64,000 nt of DNA. Origin: Macrocystis pyrifera (lineage: Eukaryota > Sar > Phaeophyceae > Laminariales > Laminariaceae). This document shows, piece after piece, positions 12,830-25,100 of this stretch. The position numbers and the translations under genes were made by a program. Below the pieces are notes generated by a model that was not told where the DNA came from, ran no database searches, and worked only from the letters and a program-made list of their open reading frames with translations. Numbering within the stretch: the stretch's first letter is position 1; each line of letters begins with the position of its first letter. The stretch covers positions 4,685,862 to 4,749,861 of the forward strand of contig JASSKH010000029.1 in assembly GCA_031763025.1 (NCBI GenBank), written 5' to 3'.

Positions 12830-13010
12830 ATGAGCACCAACATTGTCGAGCTTGCGTCGAGGTCCACGGTGAGCACCGGGCTTCACGCGAGGCGGGGGAC
12901 GGGGCGCACTGTGGAAGAGAGGGAGCGAAGCTTTACCCGGACTGAATTGGTGGCGAGATGGTCGCGAGAGGGGCGGGCGGCGTACGAGGCTGAGAGAGAA
13001 GCTCTGCTGT
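12830..13010 (+). CDS. Candidate first exon of an unrecognised plus-strand gene
   Basis: An ATG at 12830 opens a 60-codon frame, rich in Arg and Glu, with words such as TVEERERSFTRTELVARW and GRAAYEAEREAL. It could be spliced at CTGCT followed by GTAAGA near 13009, just before the in-frame TAA. Charged-residue composition and the donor favour coding. No family was recognised and no second exon was identified, so it may instead be a retroelement remnant. Confidence 0.3.
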
Positions 13011-13539
13011 AAGATTTTTTCTTGTTTTCATTTTTTTTTTTTTTGACTGGTGTAACGTGTTCCACTCAGGTAGTAAATTATTACACGAAAGGGGACGGGG
13101 TTTTTTTTTTTTTAGAAATTTTCGGTTTCATTTTTGTTGTTTTTGCTGTGTTGCTGTGCCGTTCTGTGCTTTATCTTTCGTACATACGAGTACACAGACA
13201 CAGAGCATATCGAAAGAAGAAAATAAGTACCCTACCTGGCGTATTTACGTATGTACGACGTGTGAGCGAGCGTAGCGGAAAACCGCCCGCGACGCGAAGC
13301 ATATGTGGCGTCCAAGCTGTTTTCTCCTGAAGCATGGCGGCAAGACTCTTGGCATTATCAAGTCGCCAGTTTGCAGCCAACTACAGGGGCCATAAAAAAA
13401 ACAATATGCAATCATGGACCTCTGTCCGCTTCGCATAATTTGATGTTTCCTTCCTGAGCGAGCGTAGCGGGCGGCGTAGGCCGCCCGCGGAGCGAAGCGC
13501 CTTGCACTACATACTATTTTTTTTGGGCTGACCTTATCC

Positions 13540-14078
13540 CCTTCCTGCTTGGCCGCCTGTGGTCACCATCTATCTCCTAGAATAGCGATCGGTTTCTCGT
13601 TGCTATCTAGTGTATACATTCGTCTATTTCCCTCATCTCCTCTTTTAACACATCCCTTTCCTCCTTGTATACTTCCCCCTCTTTCTGGCTACTGGTATAC
13701 TTCTCTCTTCTTTCTGGCAGGTCCAGTTCACCTACACAAAAGCGCCTCTCAGCGTGTTATTAATAGCGAAGTCCATTGGGCCGTGCGAGTACGTTTTCAT
13801 TCCTATTCCTTCCCTCAATCCCCCGGATATCTCTCAAGCGCTTTTCCGATTCCATCTTGTTTCTTAGCTCTAGCCTTTCCCTTCTTTCTGTCATTTTTTC
13901 TACTTGGGCCTTGTACCTCCCAAACTTCCCGGCGGACATCACCTTGTCTCGGTTTCCCCCTATACCCTTCCATACTTTCTCAAACTACGCCATCCCACCT
14001 TATTCCAGCTCGCCCTTTCGTTACTTTCTCCCATACAGCTCTATAAACTATGTCTGGCAACCTCTTTTTTGGCATGTT
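13540..14078 (-). mobile_element. Family B LINE, 3' portion, degenerate copy
   Basis: This is the plus-strand complement of a LINE 3' region homologous to 38900-39560. A minus-strand frame at 13760-13942 shares MMSAGKFGRYKA and the following Glu/Arg-rich residues with the main copy. The similarity stops at GGCATGTT, which is followed by a G tract and then by a family A fragment. Stops and length changes show it is dead. Confidence 0.8.
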
Positions 14079-14150
14079 CGGCGGGGGGGGGGGGGGGGGG
14101 GGGGGGGGGGTACTCATTATCATGTATGTGGCCGTAGTCGTATGACCCAC
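14078..14150 (-). mobile_element. Family A fragment with a long G tract
   Basis: About 27 G are followed by TACTCATTATCATG and GGCCGTAGTCGTATGACC, the 3' end of family A read on the opposite strand. The junction TGTTCGGCGGGG is shared with the copy at 19770-19830, so both may descend from one composite element. Confidence 0.75.
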
Positions 14151-15983
14151 TGGACGGGGGGGTTGACAGCGGTACTAACGTAGTAAGTACTACCGAGTAG
14201 TGCCGAAATGTCGCTTGGCTATCTATTCACGAGACAGGGTGCTCTTTTTGACCGGAAAACAAGACTTCGGAAGCCGTTGTGCTGACGTAGGATGAGATGG
14301 ACTCGTGCCCCTACAGCAGAACACTCCGCGAGAAAGAAATCCCGCCCCGGCCCACATTCTTACCTTTCACCTGGGATTCCTGCACTACTCTACAGATGTA
14401 CCGCTCTAATGCGGGAACGAATATAAAGAACGTCAAGACTTCAATATGAACATCGACGGGTCTTTACGTTTACGCACAGAGTGGTTGGTGCTCGTATAAT
14501 ACGCGTAGTGTTCTGGTATTATGAAAATGTACCCTAGGCAGGTAAAACACTGCGAGTGTTTTTTTTATGCGAATGGCGCTCGGTACTCGTACGCATCTTG
14601 TGGACCAGGTATTTTTTTTTAACACTCTCATGTAGGAGGCTTTGGTCTACTCTTCACGAAAAATGCATGTCCATTAGTGGGTTTTTCGTGGGAAAAAAAA
14701 AAAAAAAAAAAACCCGATTTTTTGTTTTTCTCTCCGATTCGCCAAACCACAGAGTGTTCGGACACAACTTCTACATATCAGGGATATGTGCTATTAATAC
14801 CTATCAATAGTACCTGGTATCTTGATACCGGTACAACACCAGGTACCATCAGGTACCGTACCTGGCACCTGGCATGCATGTACCCGAGGTACTGCTGTCT
14901 TGTACCGAGTACTGAGACCTGTTCCCACGAACAGCAGCAGCAGTAGCACTGCTGTAGTTTGCTGCGGTGCGAACAAGCAGGTTCGACGAACAAACCAGCA
15001 TGTGACTGAAAAAAATACGAGGTACTACTGCTGTCAAGTACCAGAGGTATCCTGGGGCATCGTATCATGTACATAAGACTCGTACGAACATCGCAGGTAC
15101 CAGGATTGGAAAAAAGATGGCGAAGCAGGGCGAGGTGAAAAAATATTGCGGGGTATGAAAGATACAAGCACAGAAATACGGAGAAACACGCAATGCTCAC
15201 AATTACCCTCGAGGACGCTACGCGAGGGCAGCGAAACACCAAAATTTATATGTCTTTACAGCAGGGCCATCCTTGTTGAAGACAAGGGGCGAAGGCTGCA
15301 GTCGAAAATGGCAGACTCATGTCCGCTGTGACCTCGAGGCTCCAGGTGTCGTCGATCAGGACGGTTGGATGTCGAAAACGTGCATATACGAGACCCTGCA
15401 AGTCTGTAGACAAGTAATACTGGTACGAGATTTTATACCGTTGTCCACATTATACAGGCAGATCAGGGCAGATGGCAAGCTTTGAAGGTTGCAGATAGAT
15501 AGATCACCGTAGCCACGACCAGAAGGCAACAATCCATGGGATGTGTGCAGCAGAACGGGAGAGGGCAGCGACTAGCCACGCTGATAAAATTTAGAGCCCT
15601 CTGCCTTCGCTCCGAGAGAAGTCGCCAAGGATTTCAGGAACCTCTCTGGATCAACCAAAGCCGTTCGCGCATAGACAACCAGTCGAGTGTCGAGTACATG
15701 ATATGGTACTCTGAAGGGAAGTGAGTCTGAGAGCTACAAAAACAACAACCCTCTCCAAGACTCGAGAGAAACCACCCCCCCGGCCTACCCGAACCGCGGC
15801 AACCCCACTCACCGTTGCTCATGTTATAGACGAACACAGTCGAGTGTCGAGTACCTGGTACACGATATGGTACTCTGAAGGGAAGTGAGTCTGAGAGCTA
15901 CAGAAGCAACAACCCATCTTCAAGACACGAGAGAAACCACCCCCCCCCGGCCTACCCGAACCGCGGCAACCGCACTCACCGTT
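14151..15983. other. Gene-poor stretch with GGTACC-rich DNA and a local duplication
   Basis: Between 14800 and 15110 there are many CAGGTAC/GTACCTG words and CTGCTGTAGT words without a clean period. A unit of about 155 bp is duplicated at about 15680-15835 and 15840-15990. No gene is supported. Confidence 0.5.
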
Positions 15984-16342
15984 GCTGCCGCTGCTGACTC
16001 AACACTCCCCGACACTGCGAGGGATCGTTGGCATGCGCGCTCGCGGGGCTGCAGTCGGCGAGGGGGGCCAGCGAGGCAGCGCAGATACCCAGGCTCGCCG
16101 TGGACAGAATTGCGGCGGATTTTGCGCAATTTCTTCGTCTGCTCCTGCTGTTGCTGTTGCGCCTTCTGCTTGAGCTTTTTGCTGGCTTCATCATGGTGCT
16201 CTGTCTCCGTCTTGAGATTTTGACCAATACGGACTGCTTTGAGAGAGGTCTTGTTGCCCTGGGGCTGCTTCTGATGTGGTGGTGGTGGTGGAGGGGGTTG
16301 CAGGGTGTGAGGCTGGCCGGTCGGAGGGATGGGCTCTACCTG
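15984..16342 (-). CDS. Candidate exon of an unrecognised minus-strand gene
   Basis: On the minus strand an open frame follows a possible acceptor (CCACCTCAG) near 16342 and ends at ACG followed by GTGAGT near 15984, phase 0. The encoded segment starts Pro/Gln-rich, continues with a basic, Gln-rich probable coiled coil (ASKKLKQKAQQQQQEQTKKL), then KIRRNSVHGEPGYL. The charged composition and consensus donor suggest a real exon. I do not recognise the protein. The opposite strand is also open here because of GC content. Confidence 0.38.
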
Positions 16343-17784
16343 AGGTGGTGAATCTTTCAGGTGTCCTCGGTCTGCGTGCTCACCGTGTCAGAGCGCTGCC
16401 ACACCTCACTGTCACAGCTCACCAATAGAACTTCTACTGCATATCGCGCCGCGTTGAAGTTGGTGAGTTTGAAATTAAACTGATTGGTCAATTTTGTCCC
16501 GAATGTTGAAGGCGTGATGAGTAGGTGTGAGGGATCGAAATTATCAGGTTCTGATTGGTTGCGTGGTTCGTCCCAGATCGATGACGCGGAAAGGAATCCG
16601 GATTTGGCTGGCTGTTGGCTGTACCCCGGAAACCCGCGAGCTCCCGGGTGCACATACCATGTCTCACTGATCAGCTCGGACTGATTGATGCACGACTCAC
16701 TCGCAAGCCAGCAGAATAACATCTGCTGCAGCAGCTACTGTAGCGGCAGCGAAAGGCTGCGTTTGTTTGGTGATTTCAAGGGTTCGACTCACACACATGC
16801 ACAGTTTTTTTACTACACAATGTGCTGTTGTTGTAACTACTACTGCTGTAACAGCACTTACTTGTTGTATTAGTTAGTTGCAATATGTCGAGTTGTGGCG
16901 GGGTAAAGTGTGCCTCTCTGTGTCCATGGAGCAGGAGCAGCAGCAACAAACAAAAAAAAACACGCCGTACGAAGTTTTACGAAGATACAGTACGTACAAT
17001 CCTTCCACTCCGTCTGCTGCTGGGCTCTCTGCTTGCATTTAATAACGGATTTCAAAATCCCCTCGGGTTTTTGATGATCCATTCATTGCTGGCTGCCCTC
17101 TTCAGTTTGCCTGGTGGGCTTTCGATAAAAAAAGCGTCAATCAACAAATAGATTCGGATCGAATAACTTGTTGTAAAGAACGACACGCATGCATGCCTGA
17201 TCCGTTCGCTCCTCCTCCGAATTTCAAAGCTGAAAGGAGTCTTCTTCTTGTTGCTGCTCGTGACCAACGACGTCAGCATGTTGTTGCAGACCTCATCGAC
17301 TCGAGAGAGAGAGAGCCACACACAGTAAACCACAACAACTTTTAGACCACATTGCATGGGACAGCTCTTCTTGTGGGCGCATACGCTACGATATGTATAT
17401 CCAAACTGTGTCCCAGTGATAATGTTATCCAACAAGCAGCCCCCTGACCCTTGACGGTGCTTCGACGTAGTAAAACAACTTGAATCATACATACACATAC
17501 GCAGTTTTACTCGAAGTAATAATACCGGTCCTTCGTTATTGGCCCCCTTCCAACCCTTTTACAGTTGATATTTGTATGTATGATGGTGGTTTTTGGTCCG
17601 ATTGCCCTTTTTGCACCGCAGGACTCACACTACCCCCCTTCCCCTCCCCGTCCTATCGAGTACACCCCCCCCCCTCCCCAGCCGCCCCCCCCCCAAAAAA
17701 AAATCCCCGAACTAAATCCGTATTTGGGTTGATTTCGAAGCCTTTTTTTACCTGAATACGTTACAAGGATTACCCTGGCTAGAC

Positions 17785-18085
17785 TGGGCAATCGATCGAT
17801 CTTTTACCCCTACAATAGCTCAGCAGGTAACACCGTCGCATTTGGCGCCGTCGGCAGGACACGGGTTAGAAACGCTTTTGCGCGTGAGTCCCTAAAAACA
17901 CATCTCCCTTGTTCCCCAGGTATGGAAACGAAGCGGGTAGGTCAGCGTACGGCCGTCTACGGTACCGACGCCCCAAAGATCCCGCCGTTCAGAGGGGGGG
18001 AGAGTGTTGCAAAAGGGTTACCTTTGGTCTGGGTAATCAATCGATCTTTTACCCCTATAGCTCAGCAGGTAACACCGTCACAGAT
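17785..18085 (+). other. Duplicated tRNA-promoter-like segment
   Basis: A segment containing TAGCTCAGCAGGTAACACCG occurs at about 17785-17846 and again at about 18026-18085. The first word matches the pol III A-box consensus TRGCNNAGYNGG at every fixed position. The left copy is followed by a weaker B-box-like GGTTAGAAACGC. No acceptor-stem pairing was found, so this is a tRNA-derived relic or a SINE head, not a tRNA gene. Confidence 0.4.
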
Positions 18086-18608
18086 ACGAGTATACGTGCC
18101 ACATCTGAACGATACCGACGTGTGCTTTTTTGTTGTTTCGTTATATAAATCTGCGTTCCAACTTGAGCAAACCAGCGCGCACATCAAGCACATATGTATT
18201 ATATATACGTATGTATGTACGCATGTGTGTCCAAGTGTGTTTCGGCAAAAAAGTTGGCAACAAAAGGCTTGCTTCACTAAAGAGTGTATTTGATCAAATT
18301 TGGTATGTACATTACAATACATATGTATGGTGTGTATTGACTACATACAGGGAAGACAAGTTTAGAGTTTATACTCTAATACATAATAAGTATAATGGTG
18401 TTGTTAATGTAGGTGTGTGCGACGGCGGAGTGTTTTAATTTGAAATTTTTCTGTTTATGGGAGGGGAGATGGAACCGTCCACTCCACAACCCACGCCTAC
18501 TTGAATGGGCGTTAAAAAGGCAGAGGACACATAGATACATAGCTATGAAAACCTCCGACCACTTCCTCCGGACCCCCCGGTCAAGTTTCGGCCGTTGCAA
18601 TATCCTCC

Positions 18609-18815
18609 CCTGCCCCGTCCCTAGCAGAGGGTGCCACCCTGCCCCGTCCCTAGCAGAGGGTGCCACCCCTGCCCCTACGTCCCCTATTTATCATCATCCG
18701 ATGATGGTTAGCCCTCCTTCTACTTCCTCTTCGCCAGCCCTTCGTGCCCTATTCATCATCGTCCAATGATGATTAGCCCTCCTTCCACTTCCTCTTCACC
18801 AACACACTGTCCGGC
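18609..18815. repeat. Two short tandem duplications
   Basis: A 29-30 bp unit (CCTGCCCCGTCCCTAGCAGA...) is repeated twice at 18609-18667. A roughly 65-bp unit beginning near TTTATCATCATCCGATGATG is repeated twice at 18686-18815. Confidence 0.7.
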
Positions 18816-18886
18816 TTCTGCTATACTTACAGACACAGCTTTAACTTTTTTTTTGGACGTCGTGCGGTCACTATTCCTCCCACCCG

Positions 18887-19150
18887 TCCCCGCTCCCGTC
18901 CTCGGCGGCTTCTTCTTCTTCTTCTTCTTCTCCTTCTTCTTCTCCTTCTTTTTTTTTCCCCTCCTCCACCTCTTCTTCAATCTCTTGCTGCCCCTTTTCT
19001 TCATTCCATTCTTCGTCTTCGTCTTCCTCGTCGTCCTCCACCTCATCCTCTTCTTCCTCGCGCTCGACGTCGCTGTCAAATTCACTGTCAGATTCGCCGA
19101 AAGTGCCGACGTCGCCCCCGGAACCTTTGTTGCCCTTCCTATCTCTGGTC
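18887..19150 (-). CDS. Candidate terminal exon encoding an acidic C-terminus
   Basis: On the minus strand, after a possible acceptor (CCTAGACCAG) near 19150, a frame encodes GGDVGTFGESDSEFDSDVER, then about 50 mostly acidic residues, then AAEDGSGDGWEE and a TAG stop. The first part is not a simple repeat, which argues for selection on an acidic tail; the later part overlaps a GAA/GAG run and could be slippage-derived. Acidic tails like this are common in nucleolar and chromatin proteins, but no family can be named. Upstream exons were not identified. Confidence 0.42.
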
Positions 19151-19631
19151 TAGGTTCCTCCCGTATTTTTTCCACGAACTGACACCTGAGTTGTGCGTGC
19201 ACCAACTGCCCCACCCCTCTTCGTTTAAGATCCTTCAACAATGCTCCCACACCTTTCTTTTCGACTTCGCTGACAACAATATAATCGCAAGAAACTGTTG
19301 GCCGTCCGAGTCCTTGGTCCTCAGCTTCGCGGCTGTAGCGTGCTTGGTGTCCACGTGGCTGTTCATAGAATACACATCAATTCACAATCGTCAGGACACG
19401 ATATATTTTATGCACTTCAGCGGCGCATTTGTACATGTAGTGACCTCGAGGAAGGTGTCTGTGGTGTACTAATATGATGTTGCCTGCACTACTACTCAAT
19501 CACGTGGACTAGACTGCCGGCTTGCTTAGTCTATCTTCAAGTGACTTATGATGTATAGGAATTAGTGTGGCATCGGTGTTTATTAGGATTTAGTATCCCA
19601 GGAGAATTGCCCCCCCCCCCCCCAAAAAAAA

Positions 19632-19830
19632 AAGCACCTCACGGCGCTTCGCACTTGGTGCAAGCAATGTCTGCCTGGTCGGTGAAAGCCCGACGTGCTC
19701 CGTCCCAGCATTGTAGGGATGCGAGGGTCCATGGTCATAAGACTACGGCGATGCATGATAATGAGTACCACCCCCCCCCCCCCCCCCCCCCCCCCCCGCC
19801 GAACATGCAAGAAAAGAGGTTGCCAGCCTG
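19632..19830 (+). mobile_element. Family A copy (3' half)
   Basis: It carries the family words CACGGCGCTTCGCACTTGGT, CAATGTCTGCCTGGTCGGTG and ATGATAATGAGTACC, followed by about 27 C. It lies next to a second C/A run at 19612-19632. The 5' half is missing. Confidence 0.8.
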
Positions 19831-20433
19831 ACCTTAGGTTGCTCGTTGTTCGTGGGCCCGTGTATGTTGCGCGCAGCGCAACAGGCGATGCAAGGGGTGT
19901 TGCGCGCCGCGCAAACCCCCCGTGGACCCACCCGGGAGGCCCGCCGGAGGCAAAAAAAAAAAGCGATTTATGCGCGAATATACGCCCGAACACCAAGTAA
20001 CAAAGTGCCTTTAAACGCCTCCCGAACCTCGAAAAGGCGTGTATCGGGATCAGAACCTAATTTTCTTTAATTTCACTACAGGCGAACAGAAAAATGGCCA
20101 AAAGAGCAATTTTTCGCCTGCGGTGAATTCAAGAAGGGGGCTCAACTTTTTTTTCGCCAAAGGCAAATTTGAAAAACAGTGTTCAATTTTTTTTGTTCGA
20201 TGGCCGCCACATTTTTTTTGGCCTGCGGCCAAAAACGTTGCGCGCCCAAAATCGCGGGTTGCGAAGCCCTCCGCGGCTGTTGCGGAAAACGGCTATTTTG
20301 ATCAAAATGTTGCGCCAGCGCAACAGCTAATTATATCCCTGGTGCACACCGTAAGTGTTGCTGACCGTCATAAGTGCTGTCGGCAGTAGTGACATGCGAT
20401 ATATCTCATATATCCCGGCATAATGTTTATGGA

Positions 20434-20747
20434 TGGCAGTTCTCAACTCACTGCCTGGGTGGCGTGTGCTATCGGGACGTTCCATCGATGTCTCAGATAC
20501 AGCCACCCGCGCAGGCCCCTACAATGGCGACGTCAGCCGGGAAGGTGACACTCCCCATGGGTCGGAGGTCGGAGAGGACGTGCCGGAAAGAACCACGCGA
20601 ATGCATGCATACACTGTCGAGAGCCGATGGCCCAAAAACACCGACAGGGCAGGGATTTTCGGAGATCCCTTCGTAGATCTCAACGTCAATGCTTCGCGCG
20701 GGCGCCACGGCGCTGAGCGGGCCGATCCTCCGACGCCGGGCACTTGA
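20434..20747 (+). CDS. Candidate ORF of 104 codons, function unknown
   Basis: The ATG-to-TGA frame is rich in Asp, Glu, Arg and Thr (for example AGIFGDPFVDLNVNASRGR). All three plus-strand frames and two minus-strand frames are partly open here, so openness alone is weak evidence. It could be an exon or a retroelement fragment. It is followed at once by a CCATGGCA-type minisatellite. Confidence 0.25.
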
Positions 20748-21060
20748 GGCGTGGAGGGCAGGGTTCTACACTATTTGACTTTTTCGTGGCACGCCGTGGC
20801 ATTACCATGGTACCACCCATGGCATACCATGGCATCCCCACGGCATCCCATGGCACACGTCGTGGCATGCCAGGGATAGTACCATGGCAACCCGCGCGGC
20901 AACCGCCACAGCATGCTCCACGGCACGGCATTTCATGGCAACCTCCATGGCACCCCAATGTCCACGGCACCCAGGGTTGGGGATAGGGTTCAACGGTATG
21001 CCGGGGAAAGTTTTGCCGCAGGTCGTGCCACGGCAATGCCACGGCATGTCGCGAAAAAGG
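20745..21060. repeat. Degenerate CCAYGGCA minisatellite
   Basis: About 25 loosely spaced copies of CCATGGCA or CCACGGCA, often with GCATGCC, occur in 300 bp. The words are palindromic or nearly so (CCATGG, GCATGC). Several reading frames stay open because of the repeat. Confidence 0.7.
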
Positions 21061-22155
21061 ACAATAATGTACATACCCGCCCCGGTGAAGAAACCGCGCG
21101 GAAAGACGGTCAGAGGCTGGAGAGATCCGCCCACCGAGAGAACGGATCGGACAAGGTTGAGGATCGTTGTAGGTATATTTACACATGCTATCACCACTAT
21201 TAATAGCAAGAAAAAACACGGTCACATCCGACGGTTTCGTAGTTCTCTACCGGTGAAAGCGTAAATTTTTGACACAATATAACAGCGCGAACGAAGTACG
21301 TCAGGGTGATTTTCATTGATCTCTTCTACCTGGTATTTTTTGGTGACTGGGAAAATAGACCAAAAGTGGGAGTGAATCCTCTGCACCACTGACCAATATG
21401 GCGAGAGAACACGACATCGATTCAGAAAAAAAACGGGACTACGAAAATGGTCTCAGCACGGAATCGTATGTTGATTTACAGTAACAACCAAGTGCATCAG
21501 GCCAAACCAGGATGTAATATAATACTTTGCTTGTGAGTCTGTATGTCGACCTAGAGTAGGTATCTGGTAGACATCAGGGAGCGGCAGCAAGCCGCACGAT
21601 GTGAAGTCTAAACAATCATGAAACACACGACGTGTCACGTCGATAAGAATTCGGGAAGCGATATGCCGGGCGGCGACAACGCGGCAATACGACAGCCGCT
21701 GTCTGCAGCGGCTTTCAAGCGGCGGGAGAAAACCACCGCACCACCGCGGACCCCAAGACGATGATATGATCTCTCTTTTCAATAGTTATTTTGTTCAGGG
21801 GCACGCGGCAACGCACAATTCGCCACCACGAAATCTCAGCCCTCTCTCCCTGCATCCCTATCGACGAACCGCTTCCAACCGAACTCTTGCGACCTGTACA
21901 CAACGGCAGCCGGGTTACACCGGATGACGTGTTCACAGCAGCACAATTACCGAAAGGCAAGCGTCACGAAGCACGCACCAACTCACTGACACACTTTTGG
22001 TATGACGCCCGACCAAACATACGAACAGGCGACAAATACCATTAGTCTACCAGTGCCGACAAGGGCGCAACGCAACAAGGCCAACAAAGGCGCAATCGGG
22101 ACAATTGGCATGTTCAGGGAGGGGAGGGGGGGGGGGGGGGGGTCCAGGGCGTCCT
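21061..22155. other. Downstream flank of RPL23A
   Basis: No gene is supported. A run of G (about 22121-22142) lies 14 bases beyond the RPL23A stop codon. Confidence 0.45.
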
Positions 22156-25100
22156 TTAGATGATGCCGATCTTGTTCGCGATCTCGAGTGCGTCGAAGTC
22201 CTGGGTGAGACGTACGTACGCCTTCTTCTTGCCGTCAGGCCTGCATAACAAAAACGTAAAAATAAAGCGCGAGGTTTCAACAGTGGAGGGTCACGGCGGG
22301 CAGGAAGAGAGAGAGTTCAAGTACATTTTGGTTTCCATAGAGTCAACTAAATCAGCCTAGCTGCACATTGACTTCCATTTGTAGGCCCCCATGGGAACTT
22401 AACGGCGCGCGCAGCTTAAGCGGCCTGCACTGCTGTGAATAGGTTCACCGTGCCAAAAGGTAAGCCTTGATAATCATATAACAACGAGAGTAGTGCATCC
22501 AAGCGCAGTCAATAGGACGGCGCAATGCCAAAAACCACAACTGCATCGTACCTCAAAATTTATTGAACTCAGGTAAAACGCTTTTGTATACAACTTTGCA
22601 GCTGATCTACGTGCACAACGACGAGTCGCGACAAAAACACAAAAACGTAGTAGGGTGCATGAGAGGGAAAGCGTTTTGTTCGAAGCGCCAGAGGAAAACA
22701 CAAAAAAGTACACATGAATTGGACAGCGAAAAAAAAAAAAACAGCCCGCAGCACAAGCAACAACATAAGCTGCAGCAGCCTGTAACCCCTCCACCACGCC
22801 GAAGCAGACAAACGGGACTTGGAAAAGCTCTACCAGAGGCCACTGTTAAAAATATGCGTTTCGCCCACTGCCTATCTCACCGGATGAGGGTGTTGACGTT
22901 CTGCGACTCGATGTCGTACAGGGCTTTGACGGCGTCCTTGATCTGGCGCTTGTTGGACTTCACATCGACGATGAAGACGAGGGTGTTGTTGTCCTCGATC
23001 TTCTTCATAGCGCTCTCGGTGGTGAGCGGGAACTTGATGATGCGGTGCTTGCTCATCACCGGCGCCTAGTTTCGAGCAAAGATGTCAAGGGACACGTCAA
23101 GTAAGGCAAAACATGCGCTGTCAAGGATGTACATACAGTGTTCTACACTTAAAGATACCTGGTATTAATAGTGGTTTGGTGTCGGTCAAGGCATGTCAAG
23201 GCAAAGTTGGCGTCTGCCAAGGGGTAAAAAAATGCCGTCTCCTGACATCTTTGGTCTCGAGGATCAATGCACGCGTATCACAGCTGGTGGTGGTTTGGTG
23301 TCGGTCACGGCAACTTCAAGGCGAAGTTGCTGTCGGTCAAGGGGCAAAAAAATGCCGTCTCCTGACATCTTTGGCCTCGAGGATCAATGCACGCGCATCA
23401 CAACAGAAACAACAACCTGGGCAGAGTCAGCAAAGATTGAACTTTAAACCTTGAACTACGTACCAAACTACAGTAGGTCTTTAGAGTTGCCCGGACTTCG
23501 CGGCTGCTCAGATTACGGGGGACCATAGTAAATAGGACTTACGGTTCACACAAAAACGCATGTTTCCCTATTTTTACTAAAAAAAAATGGTCCTATTTAC
23601 CATGCCCCCCCCCCCGTAAATAAGTCGCCATTATTAGTTGGGCAACGAAATTTGAGAACGAACCCACAAGCCAGTAGTATTTGTCAGGTTAACACACACA
23701 TTCCAAGCCATGAATGTCACAGAACACTACATACACACTGCGGCGCGCAACTGACTACAAAATGTTGGCACTGTTCGCCAGGACCTGTTGTGTTTCGCCC
23801 TTTATTTCGTTCTCGACGAAAAAACAGCAACTATGCAAGCTCGACAGACACTGAACTACTGTATTTTGCCGCGATATCCAACAGTGTGTGTATGATTGAT
23901 GCAGCCAATGTCATGCATGAGCAGGACCGGGAATCGAAAGACAACTACTATTAATAGATACGGTATCCGGTATCGAACGAGACTTTACGCTACGGCGCGA
24001 AGGTCGCGCCCGCAGCGCCCGAAAAGACAGAAACGAAAGAAAAAAAGACCCGCGGGTCTGGTTCTCGTTTGGCTATCGCGGTACTCACTCTCGGCACAGC
24101 CTTCGACGGGTACTTGGGCGACCGCGCAAGGCTTAGCGTCTTCGGCCTGGAGTTGTAAGCAAACAAAACGCGAACAAAAAGGAAAGCAACCACCACATGG
24201 AAAATAGTTGGGTACACAAGAAAAAATGTGTACAGCAGTAGGAGATCTCTGGGGTCAAAAAAAGAACCACCACAGGCCCCAAAAAAGAGGCCAATTATGA
24301 TCGACGGGGGTGTTTGTTCTGTCTGCCACCACAAACGGCGTGGAAACAAAAATCTTGGCAGCAAAGCTGAACATGTTAAATACCACGTAAAAAAAAACCT
24401 GGTACATGAGAGATCGCGATTTGATTCCTCGACTGGCTGCCCCTAGATTAAAACTAGAGCAATATTAATAGTACATTAAGCCCGGAAAAGGATTTGACGC
24501 GCCCAAAACGAATGTTGCCCATTTGCTGCGCAGGGTGGGAGAAGGGCGAACGGCTCGAGCATCGGAAGGGTGATCACTTTCGAGCGAGGTGGTCCAATTA
24601 TACACAGCACAACCAAGGCTCAAGACGGCTCGTGCTCCTGGCAAATCTCTCTCGTTTTCGTTCATTATCTGTTCTACATTTGGTTGTCTCTTGCCTCCCC
24701 TCCCCCCTCCCCTCCCCCCTGTTTTTATACCTCTCCACTTGCTTCCCTTTCCCTCTCCAACCGTCTCTCCAACGTCCCTATCCCAAACTCCCGCCCCCCC
24801 CCCTCACTTAAAAACCATATCTCCACAACATATTCACTCCCCTCTGTTTTTCATACCCTGTGTGTTCACGAGTTACGTTCACACGTGCACAGCAGCAGCA
24901 GAAAAAAAAAACGCAGCACACCCTGTCTCTGTCTCTCTCTCTCTGGGCACATTTAGTACTGCAAGTCACAGAAACAAAATACTTCGGTCAAATTCGAAGT
25001 ATTTTGTACAAGAAACGAGCGTGCATTCAACAAGAGGTTGATCCTCTTCTCTAGCTACGACACGCACCTTGTAGATTCAAGTACAAACCCCCACATTCAA

